A stretch of 32,226 nt of DNA, from the NCBI GenBank assembly GCA_937927835.1, contig CALGJS010000448.1, positions 1 through 32,226 of the forward strand, read 5' to 3'. The DNA is from an uncultured Saprospiraceae bacterium (GTDB lineage Bacteria > Bacteroidota > Bacteroidia > Chitinophagales > Saprospiraceae). The position numbers and the translations under genes were made by a program. This document shows positions 7,305 through 14,409 of the stretch, piece after piece (position 1 is the stretch's first letter; each line of letters starts with the position of its first letter). Below the pieces are notes generated by a model that did no database searches, had not been told where the DNA came from, and saw only the letters and a program-made list of their open reading frames with translations.

Positions 7305-8153
7305 ATGAAACTAGAATACACTACTTTTAAAGATGGAGATCTATTCACTTTGACGGATTTTAGCTGTCAGCCGTCCTTGGCATTATTGGAAAAAAAAGGC
7401 TTATTTAAAATAGTCTGGTGTCGAGAAAATGCGGCAACAATTACCATTGACGGTTACGAAGTACACCTTGAGAAGGATCAAGTAATTTTTTGTACACCAA
7501 TGAATATCATCCAAATGGATACATCGATAAAAGGGATTATTTCTTTCGTTTTTAATAAAGAATTTTTCTGTATAAAAACCCACGATGATCAAGTGTCTTG
7601 TAATGGGCTTTTATTTTTTGGATCTTCTCAGCCACAGATCGTTTCTTTAAAAGGAAAAGAGAAAAAGTTATTCAACATGATTTTTGATTTCTTCGAAGAG
7701 GAGTTTAGTATCAAAGATCATATTCAGGGGGAGATGCTTAGAACGCTTTTGAAACGATTGCTCATCTTAGCGACTCGAATGGTCAGAGAGGAATTGCCGG
7801 AGCCAAACATTTCCAAAACCCAAGTCGATATTATTCGAAAATATAACTTATTGGTCGAAGAACATTTTCAAGAACTACATCAGGTCAAAGATTATGCAGA
7901 CCTCTTATTTAAATCTCCTAAAACGCTTTCCAACCTATTTAAAAAATATGGGGAAAAATCTCCTTTGACCATCATCAACGAACGAATCCTTTTAGAGGCA
8001 AAACGATTATTTCTCTACTCTGACAAAACAAACGAAGAGGTCGCCAATAGCTTGGGATATAAGGATGCAGGACATTTTTCTAAGTTTTTTAAAAACCATG
8101 AAGGTCTCAGTCCCATGGCGTTTAGATCAGAACGACAGAAAGCACCTTTTTAG
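7305..8153 (+). CDS. AraC-family transcriptional regulator
   Basis: 282 residues. The N-terminal half (about 1-140) looks like a cupin-type ligand or dimerisation domain (strand-rich, with KDQVIFCTPMNIIQMD). The C-terminal AraC DNA-binding domain has two helix-turn-helix units: VKDYADLLFKSPKTLSNLFKKY and, after a linker helix, NEEVANSLGYKDAGHFSKFF, ending with the family signature GLSPMAFRSE. The ATG at 7305 fits the beginning of the cupin part. The next gene in the same direction, 577 bp on, encodes the triple cupredoxin-like protein. Just before that gene are direct repeats with 21-bp period, the spacing typical of AraC half-sites, so I infer that this regulator controls it. The ligand is unknown. 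Confidence 0.88.
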   Translation: MKLEYTTFKDGDLFTLTDFSCQPSLALLEKKGLFKIVWCRENAATITIDGYEVHLEKDQVIFCTPMNIIQMDTSIKGIISFVFNKEFFCIKTHDDQVSCNGLLFFGSSQPQIVSLKGKEKKLFNMIFDFFEEEFSIKDHIQGEMLRTLLKRLLILATRMVREELPEPNISKTQVDIIRKYNLLVEEHFQELHQVKDYADLLFKSPKTLSNLFKKYGEKSPLTIINERILLEAKRLFLYSDKTNEEVANSLGYKDAGHFSKFFKNHEGLSPMAFRSERQKAPF

Positions 8154-8205
8154 ATTTTTTTTGAATTTGCACTTGAATTTACTTTTGCTCTCAGGTAAAA
8201 TACTG

Positions 8206-8246
8206 CGATCTCTTCCGAATCAAGCTCGGAACATAGTCTGAGATCG
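8206..8246. other. Intergenic hairpin downstream of the AraC gene
   Basis: CGATCTC (8206-8212) pairs with GAGATCG (8240-8246), and inside it TTCCGA (8213-8218) pairs with TCGGAA (8226-8231), with an 8-nt bulge on the right arm. It lies 53 bp after the AraC stop. There is no T-run, so a REP-like element or a 3' mRNA structure is more likely than a terminator. Confidence 0.4.
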
Positions 8247-8438
8247 TTCCCAAGTATCTAACCAATCACATAACGACTACCACCTTCCAGATCTTTAATC
8301 CCAGTCTCTCTATTTCCTCCACATAAAATCATTCTACCTCTAGCCACCAAACTTCCCCTTGAAAGTTGTATCTGCACCTCTTACGCTTGATTTTGCTTTT
8401 GATTTTGAAGTTACAGTTGAAAAACACAAAAATTAGAA

Positions 8439-8570
8439 CATTCCCATTCCCATTCCCATTCCTATTCCTATTCCTATTCCTATTCCTATTCCTATTCCTA
8501 TTCCTATTCCTATTCTAATTCTAATTCTAATTCTAATTCCCATTCTAATTCCCATTCTAATTCTAATTCA
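8439..8570. repeat. Degenerate hexamer tandem repeat (NATTCN), about 22 units
   Basis: The run has four CATTCC units, then eight TATTCC units, then about ten AATTCT/CATTCT/AATTCC-type units, all in one hexamer phase. It lies between the AraC gene and the operator-promoter of the cupredoxin-like gene. Related hexamer filler (TTTTGC) occurs at 8385-8410 and 30883-30905. Copy-number change by slippage is plausible; a regulatory effect is unproven. Confidence 0.85.
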
Positions 8571-8600
8571 AACCCTCTTCTATTCCCCGCCTCTTTTACA

Positions 8601-8670
8601 CAAAGGGAAAAATCTCCCTACCAAAAGGAAAAATCTCCCTATAAAAACCTCGTTATCTCCCGCATCTTTG
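8601..8670 (+). promoter_or_regulatory. AraC-type direct-repeat operator and promoter of the cupredoxin-like gene
   Basis: Two near-identical 20-mers (8601-8620 and 8622-8641; CAAA-R-GGAAAAATCTCCCTA) repeat with a period of 21 bp, two helical turns. Each holds a GGGA/TCCC or GGA/TCC dyad. A -7-like box CATCTTTG lies at 8663-8670, 21 bp after the second repeat, and the start codon follows 60 bp later. The spacing is that of AraC I1/I2-like half-sites. No convincing -33 TTTG is visible, which fits an activator-dependent promoter. Confidence 0.6.
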
Positions 8671-8730
8671 TAGTAGCAAAAGAGAAAACTAATTATCTCT
8701 ACTTTTTTTAATAATTTAAATTTTTTAGTC

Positions 8731-9696
8731 ATGAAAAATATACTAATAACAGCGTTAAGCGCAATTTTAATCCTTCTTTCTTTTTCTTCCGCTTCGGCTC
8801 AAGTACACAACGTCAAACTGGAACAAACACCGGGTGCATTTGTCATTCAGGATCTTACCTTAGCAGAAGGTGATTACCAATTTGAAATCGCCAACGTAGG
8901 TGTTGACCATGAAGTGGGTTTCGTACTCGTACCAAAAGGAAAATACGAAGCAACTGACCATATCAAAGCAGCTTATGTGAAAGCACCGGCTGGAACCAAC
9001 AAAAGTTCTATGACCAACATCGTTTCACTAAAAGCAGGAGACTATGAATATTTTTGCCCTCTAAACCCAACTCGTAAATATGCACTTACAGTCAACGCGC
9101 CAGAGAGCATTAAACTAACACAGGTTCCTGGTAAATTTACCACCAATGCTTTGACCGTAAAAGAAGGTCAATACCAATTTGAAATCGCAAACGATGGCGT
9201 GGATCACGAAGTAGGCTTTGTACTGGTACCAAAAGGAAAATACGAACCAGCCAACCATATCAAAACTGCTTACGTAAGCGCACCAGTACCTAACGGTAAA
9301 TCTTCTTTGACCAGTGTGGTAAATCTACAGGCGGGTGACTACGAATATTTCTGCCCTCTAAACCCAACAGAGAAGTATCCACTAACCGTAAGCAACCAAA
9401 TCAAAAGTATCAAATTGACACAGCTACCTGGCAAGTTTGAAACAACTTCCCTAACCCTAAAAGCAGGTCAGTATCAATTTGAAATCGCAAACGATGGCGT
9501 GGATCATGAAGTTGGTTTTGTACTCGTACCAAAAGGAAAATACGAACCAGCCAACCATATCAAAGCAGCTTACGTAAAAGCACCCGTAGCAAACGGCACC
9601 AGCTCCCTAACCAATGTAGTTTCATTAACAAAGGGAGAATATGAATATTTCTGCCCTTTAAACCCAACTGCTAAAAATAGCTTGACAATCGAATAG
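8731..9696 (+). CDS. Exported protein of three tandem cupredoxin-like domains
   Basis: 321 residues: signal peptide about 1-23 (ending SASAQ), then three domains of about 99 residues (about 26-122, 127-221, 227-321). Each shows QFEIAN.GVDHEVGFVLVPK and ends with YEYFCPLNPT. The arrangement matches the plastocyanin/azurin fold, with one potential copper-ligand His (H60, H159, H259) and Cys (C109, C208, C308). The second His and the Met that normally follow the Cys are replaced by the LNPT stretch, so a normal type 1 copper site is unlikely. Domains 2 and 3 are almost identical at the DNA level over 90 bp, pointing to recent duplication. The gene has its own operator-promoter and terminator. 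Possible roles are metal binding, structural or adhesive repeat protein; none is shown. Confidence 0.7.
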   Translation: MKNILITALSAILILLSFSSASAQVHNVKLEQTPGAFVIQDLTLAEGDYQFEIANVGVDHEVGFVLVPKGKYEATDHIKAAYVKAPAGTNKSSMTNIVSLKAGDYEYFCPLNPTRKYALTVNAPESIKLTQVPGKFTTNALTVKEGQYQFEIANDGVDHEVGFVLVPKGKYEPANHIKTAYVSAPVPNGKSSLTSVVNLQAGDYEYFCPLNPTEKYPLTVSNQIKSIKLTQLPGKFETTSLTLKAGQYQFEIANDGVDHEVGFVLVPKGKYEPANHIKAAYVKAPVANGTSSLTNVVSLTKGEYEYFCPLNPTAKNSLTIE

Positions 9697-9738
9697 GGTG
9701 TAGAAATTATTAAATAGACATCCAATCAACCATTAAGG

Positions 9739-9772
9739 GCCAATTCGACATCTTGTTGAGTTGGCTTTTTTT
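9739..9772 (+). terminator. Intrinsic terminator after the cupredoxin-like gene
   Basis: The arms 9739-9750 and 9754-9765 pair over 12 bp, including two G-T pairs, starting GCCAA and ending TTGGC, and are followed by seven T residues (9766-9772). It lies 43 bp after the stop codon. Confidence 0.88.
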
Positions 9773-9988
9773 GTTTAGAACAAAAACTTAAATAAACTCC
9801 TACAATGCTCGTTCATACCCTTGATTCACATCACATATTATAGGAAAGGTGGCATAATTTTCGCTCTCAATATTTGATTAAAGTCTACATATGAAAGTAG
9901 CCCAAACCAATAAGTCTCAAAAATATGAACAGGAATTCAAAATATCTTTTCCTAGTTTTCATACTTCTATTCTTCTCGGTTCTACCTA

Positions 9989-10022
9989 ATACTGTTTTAG
10001 GCCAGATACTGTTTTAGGCCAG
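9989..10022 (+). repeat. 17-bp tandem duplication inside the signal-peptide region
   Basis: The unit ATACTGTTTTAGGCCAG occurs twice head to tail (9989-10005 and 10006-10022) without a mismatch. Since 17 is not a multiple of 3 it shifts the frame and brings in TAG at 10015-10017. Loss of one copy restores the reading frame from the signal peptide into the large ORF. Confidence 0.95.
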
Positions 10023-10139
10023 TGCCCAGCCACCGGATGTGCCTATACAATCACAGGGACAGATAGTGGTAGCTACACTGTAAATGTTGGGGAGAAGATA
10101 TGTTTAGATCCTGGTGCTGACTTTACAGGAACCCTAAAC

Positions 10140-12908
10140 TTGTTTGGAGGTGAGCTAGTGAATTGTGCAACAAATTCTCAGGTTTTCACAATTTCTACAA
10201 ACTCTTCGAATGACAATAGTGTTGTAAATAATTATGGAATAATTGATTTTTCATCTAATACTATTTTTACTGATTCCCTTATCGTCAATAACTATCTGAC
10301 CCTTAATGTAAATGGAGATTTGGATATAAGGTCTGGTGCTATCTATCATAATTACGCAGGTTCATTTATAGATGGAGATTTAACAACTCAGAATATTTTA
10401 ATCAACGATGGATCTTTGACGATTGCAACTTCTCTTAGTGATAACAGTAATGGTTATTTGACAAATTCAGGGAATATAACCACAAATAACTGGACCATAA
10501 ATGGTGAATGGATTAATCAAGGAACTATTGATGTTAATTTTTCATTTGTTCAATCTAGTGGATCGATTGGGACTATTGCAGGAGGATGTATGAGTGCTAA
10601 CAATTGGACTAACAGAGGTACTATTACTGGAACAACCTGTGGCGATATTAACATTGCCTCTTCGAGTGAACAGACAAGCAGTGGTTCTGTTTTAGGTGAT
10701 ATCGCCATCATTGATGCTACTCCTCCCGGTGCAGCTCCTTTTATTGATACTCAGAATGGAACGGTTGGACCCAATATTGTTTGGATTAGCTGTAATTCTT
10801 GCCCCTCTGAAGAAATTTGTAATAACAATATTGATGATGATGGAGATGGATATACCGATGGAGATGATCCAGATTGTATCACCGTGGGTAATTGTGGTTG
10901 TCCTCCAGGTGGAACAATTATTACCGATATACCTTTTGCATACTCCATCCCTGCGGGAAGTTCTCATTGTTTAGATGCAGACGAAACACTAAACACTGCA
11001 TGGAATAATGTTTCCATTGCTGGAAATTTGTACATCCTTTCTGGGAATACGTTAACCGTTAATTCTGGGGATTTAAATTTTACTGGAGATGGAAGTATCA
11101 TCCTATGTGACGGGGCGGGTTATGTCAATGAAGCGGCTGTAACCAATCCTACAAAAATCTATAACTATGGATGGTTACAAATTTGTGGCAGTACTATTAA
11201 CACAGCTGAGCTCATCTTAGGAGAAAACTCTATGACCGCATTCAAAGGGGATGATATAACTATAAATGATACGATAAAATATGTTGGAAACCCAGCAGGT
11301 AGTGCTTATATTTTTGCCGATCCAACTACCAGTTTAAATGGTATTTCCTCTGGCAATACTTGTATTCCTGGCTCTACAAAGATCCGTCTACAATCAAACA
11401 ATCCATCTATCACTCCTACTTGTGTAACAGATTGTAATGGATGCCCTGAATTATCAACAATTTCTGGAACCTGTCACGATGGTTCTGTCGAAGCAGCTTA
11501 TTTAGCTTTAAATCCTAATTTAGAAATATGCGGCAATAGTATCGACGATAATAATGATGGCAGAACCGACGAGCCTTTCCCTGGTGGCGTACAGACGGAT
11601 ATGCAACTTTGGCTAAAAGCCGAAACCGGAACCAATACCACCGTAGATGGCAATGATGTAACCGCTTGGGCAGACCAATCTATCAACGGGGTAACCGCTT
11701 GGGCAGACCAATCTATCAACGGGTATTCTGCCAATGCAGATGTCAACTCAACGGATGATCCCACCTACTCAGATAATGAAATCAATTATAATCCCGGAAT
11801 TGTTTTCGATGGTACTTATACCGATGATTTTTCGGATGGCCTTCATTTAGGATCTGATTATATTTACTCAACCAATGATGGACTCCATATTTTTGCGGTC
11901 GTCAATACAGCAGCGGGTGGTCTTCAATATGATAAGGTCTATGATTTTGGTGGAGTCGTCAGTGATGGTTATAGCCTTGGATGGTCTGAAAATACGACTA
12001 GATCAACTACACCAGGCAGTTATGGAGGAGCTACTAGTTTCATTAATCATTTTACAGGACCAGCCTCCTCTTTATTAGAATTTGAAATTAAATTCAATGA
12101 CAGCCAAACAGTTTTCCAAGACGGTGCTACCGCCGTTACAACTCCAATAACTTTAAGCCAACTCACTGCTACTGAAATAGCAGAAAGCGATCATTATGGG
12201 ACTGCCACCAATGGAGATCATACTTCCGGGCCTGTTTCTATTGGTAGAAAATCAGCCAGTCAGTATCTGGACCAGAATCGGGTATTTATGGGCGCCATAT
12301 CAGAAGTATTGGTGTATAATGATACCTTAGCTCAGATAGAAAAAGAAAAAATTCAATCTTATTTAGCCTCAAAATATGGAATAACGATCAATCATAATTA
12401 TCTTTCTTCTAGTGGAACAATCATTAAAGATATAAGCGATGGATACACAAATAATATTACGGTTATTGGGCGAGACGATTGTTCTGGTCTAAACCAAAAA
12501 CAATCTAAGTCTGCTGATTCTGATGGAATTATTTCTATCTCGCGTTCATTTCACGCTGCCACAAATGCTGCGAATACGAATACTATTTCAAATGATGAAA
12601 GTTTTCTCGCTATTGGTAATAATGGGGCAACAGCAAATTCGAATTGGATCAATGTCGTAGATACTTTTGCTGTAATAGACCGAATTTGGAAGATAGATCC
12701 TACCAATTATTCACAGACTGTAGACGTAAAGGTTAACGTTGATAATCCAAATTTTGATCTACCTCCAATGCCCGCAAATGCGAATGGAACCTATTATTTG
12801 TTAACCGACGATGATGGAGATTTTACCAATGGTGGACTTCTTAGGTACCCATTGGAGACTTTTGATGGAATCTCATCCTATTCTAGAGTTACAGGAATTA
12901 GCCTATAG
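10140..12908 (+). CDS. First long fragment of the broken LamG/DUF8202 gene
   Basis: The frame is open from 9990; 10140 is only a TTG codon inside it and not a likely real start. About 920 residues remain. Residues 1-220 are Asn/Ser/Thr-rich repeats of beta-helix type. Two Cys-rich linkers follow: EICNNNIDDDGDGYTDGDDP near 233-252 and EICGNSIDDNNDGRTDEPF near 465-483. A LamG/concanavalin-like module starts at MQLWLKAETGTN (about 494). A DUF8202 module follows, recognised by YLASKYGITINHNYLSSSGT and IGRDDCSGLNQKQSKS. It ends at the in-frame TAG. Without the upstream signal peptide this piece would not be exported, so it is probably not functional as it stands. Confidence 0.6.
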   Translation: MFGGELVNCATNSQVFTISTNSSNDNSVVNNYGIIDFSSNTIFTDSLIVNNYLTLNVNGDLDIRSGAIYHNYAGSFIDGDLTTQNILINDGSLTIATSLSDNSNGYLTNSGNITTNNWTINGEWINQGTIDVNFSFVQSSGSIGTIAGGCMSANNWTNRGTITGTTCGDINIASSSEQTSSGSVLGDIAIIDATPPGAAPFIDTQNGTVGPNIVWISCNSCPSEEICNNNIDDDGDGYTDGDDPDCITVGNCGCPPGGTIITDIPFAYSIPAGSSHCLDADETLNTAWNNVSIAGNLYILSGNTLTVNSGDLNFTGDGSIILCDGAGYVNEAAVTNPTKIYNYGWLQICGSTINTAELILGENSMTAFKGDDITINDTIKYVGNPAGSAYIFADPTTSLNGISSGNTCIPGSTKIRLQSNNPSITPTCVTDCNGCPELSTISGTCHDGSVEAAYLALNPNLEICGNSIDDNNDGRTDEPFPGGVQTDMQLWLKAETGTNTTVDGNDVTAWADQSINGVTAWADQSINGYSANADVNSTDDPTYSDNEINYNPGIVFDGTYTDDFSDGLHLGSDYIYSTNDGLHIFAVVNTAAGGLQYDKVYDFGGVVSDGYSLGWSENTTRSTTPGSYGGATSFINHFTGPASSLLEFEIKFNDSQTVFQDGATAVTTPITLSQLTATEIAESDHYGTATNGDHTSGPVSIGRKSASQYLDQNRVFMGAISEVLVYNDTLAQIEKEKIQSYLASKYGITINHNYLSSSGTIIKDISDGYTNNITVIGRDDCSGLNQKQSKSADSDGIISISRSFHAATNAANTNTISNDESFLAIGNNGATANSNWINVVDTFAVIDRIWKIDPTNYSQTVDVKVNVDNPNFDLPPMPANANGTYYLLTDDDGDFTNGGLLRYPLETFDGISSYSRVTGISL
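11658..11723 (+). repeat. 33-bp in-frame tandem duplication in the LamG module
   Basis: The 33-bp units at 11658-11690 and 11691-11723 are identical and encode VTAWADQSING twice. The second module of the same gene has the segment once (VTAWGDQSING), so the duplication is recent. It keeps the frame and adds 11 residues. Confidence 0.95.
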
Positions 12909-13028
12909 AACTATTTTACGATAGCGGTTGCCATAGCTCCGTCAGTTGATGAAATCTGTAACAATAATTTAGACGACAACGGAGATGGTAGAATCGATGA
13001 AGCCTTCCCAGGTGGTGTACAACAAGAC

Positions 13029-14378
13029 ATGCAGCTTTGGCTAAAAGCCGAAACCGGAACCAATACGACCGTAGATGGAAATGATGTTACCGCTTGGGGT
13101 GATCAATCTATCAACGGGTATTCTGCCAATTCGGATGTCAACTCGACAGATGATCCGACCTTCTCAGAAAATGCCATTAACTTTAATCCAGGGATAGATT
13201 TTGATGGAACCTTCACCGATGCTTATTCTGATGGACTACACCTGGGCAGTGATTATATTTATGGAGAAAAAGACGGCGTTCATGTTTTTGTAGTTTGTGA
13301 TACAGATGTACCGGCTGGTAGCGATAAGTACGTATTTGATTTTGGATTACAAGCCAATGGTGGATATGGGATGATCTACTCTGACAATGATTATGGTATG
13401 TATACCAATAATACGAATGGTGGAACTAACTCAGAATTTTTCCATACAGAAGGAGAAGATCCTGCTTTAGTAGAAATGAAAATAGACTTTGACGATTCTC
13501 AAGCGTTTTATAGAAATGGTAATCCCTTAGGGCCATCTGTGTCCGTGACCATTCCTGACTTAGATGAATCAAACGTCAATGAGGCACCTGCTTATGGACC
13601 ACTGAATAGCAGTGCGGGGCCCGTATCTATTGGTAGAAAATCAGCAAGTACGTTTTTAGATTTAGACGGAGGTAGAATTTTTGATGGAAGAATATCAGAA
13701 GTCATCGTATTTACCGATACCCTTTCTAGTATTGAAAAACAACAAGTAAATTCTTATTTAGCCATCAAGTACGGCTTGACCATGGCCCAAGATTATCTTT
13801 CTTCCGCTGGAACAATCCAAAAAGATATCAGCGATGGCTACGGTAATAATATCGCAGCAATTGGAAGAGATGATTGTTCTGGCCTACACCAAAAGCAATC
13901 AAAATCAGTTAACTCAGAAGCCATCGTTACAATCGGTCAAGGAACCATCGCTACCACCAATGCACTCAATGGAAATACCATTCCAGCAGATGAAACCTTC
14001 TTGGTTTGGGGAAATGATGGTGCACCTGCTAATGCTAGTTGGGTAGACCCAAATGTGACGATCCCCGGTACTGACCTGGCCAGCATTGACCGTACTTGGA
14101 AATTTTCAGAACAGTTCGATATTACCAATACCCTATTCCAAATTGAAGTAGACAATCCCAACTTCGATCTTCCTGCCATGCCTCCCACCGCTGACGGTAC
14201 CTACTACCTACTCCGCGATGATGATGGCGACTTTACCAACGGTGGTACGACCTACGAACCGATGTCTCTCGTAACTGGAGATATCTGGGAAGTCAATATT
14301 GCAGATCCTACGAATGAATATTTTACGATTGCCGTGGGAAATACTTGTGGTGCGGTGGCTCCGGTGTTGTCCAAGTAG
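13029..14378 (+). CDS. Second fragment of the broken LamG/DUF8202 gene
   Basis: 449 residues from an internal ATG; the frame is open back to the TAG at 12906-12908, and the 40 codons between (NYFTIAV..EICNNNLDDNGDGRIDEAF..) clearly belong to it. It repeats the module of the first fragment: LamG part from MQLWLKAETGTNTTVDGN, then DUF8202 part with YLAIKYGLTMAQDYLSSAGT and IGRDDCSGLHQKQSKS, ending FTIAVGNTCGAVAPVLSK. There is no signal peptide and no T9SS sorting domain. The two modules share long identical stretches, consistent with internal duplication. Independent translation from 13029 would give a non-exported orphan; I treat it as part of the pseudogene. Confidence 0.6.
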   Translation: MQLWLKAETGTNTTVDGNDVTAWGDQSINGYSANSDVNSTDDPTFSENAINFNPGIDFDGTFTDAYSDGLHLGSDYIYGEKDGVHVFVVCDTDVPAGSDKYVFDFGLQANGGYGMIYSDNDYGMYTNNTNGGTNSEFFHTEGEDPALVEMKIDFDDSQAFYRNGNPLGPSVSVTIPDLDESNVNEAPAYGPLNSSAGPVSIGRKSASTFLDLDGGRIFDGRISEVIVFTDTLSSIEKQQVNSYLAIKYGLTMAQDYLSSAGTIQKDISDGYGNNIAAIGRDDCSGLHQKQSKSVNSEAIVTIGQGTIATTNALNGNTIPADETFLVWGNDGAPANASWVDPNVTIPGTDLASIDRTWKFSEQFDITNTLFQIEVDNPNFDLPAMPPTADGTYYLLRDDDGDFTNGGTTYEPMSLVTGDIWEVNIADPTNEYFTIAVGNTCGAVAPVLSK

Positions 14379-14409
14379 GATATTAATTTAGGAACTATCG
14401 GATAATTTG

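Larger units (their letters stand above)
9925..14378 (+). pseudogene. Disrupted LamG/DUF8202 multi-domain surface protein gene
   Basis: An ATG at 9925 opens a clean signal peptide (MNRNSKYLFLVFILLFFSVL, then PNTVLGQ), but the frame stops at TAG 10015-10017. A 17-bp tandem duplication (9989-10022) causes this. With one copy removed, the peptide continues as CPATGCAYTITGTDSG directly into the long frame that runs to 12908. There an in-frame TAG (12906-12908) interrupts the sequence ..GISL*NYFTIAV.., which then continues in the same frame to 14378. The rebuilt product would have about 1,480 residues. It holds a beta-rich N-terminal region, Cys-Asn-Asn-Asp calcium-type linkers (EICNNNIDDDGDG) and two LamG plus DUF8202 modules. 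No T9SS sorting domain follows, so the 3' end may also be lost. TAG is a normal stop elsewhere in the window, so recoding is unlikely. Confidence 0.8.

Noticed and set aside
8206-8246. Hairpin after the AraC gene as an intrinsic terminator
   Set aside because: No T-run on either strand directly follows the stem, and it contains an 8-nt bulge.
8439-8570. Tandem hexamers considered as a CRISPR or satellite array
   Set aside because: The units are 6 bp without spacers or unique inserts, so this is a simple microsatellite-like tract.
12906-12908. In-frame TAG as a recoded sense codon
   Set aside because: Other genes in the window (hscB, amidase, cupredoxin-like gene) end in TAG, and no tRNA or recoding signal is visible; mutation is simpler.
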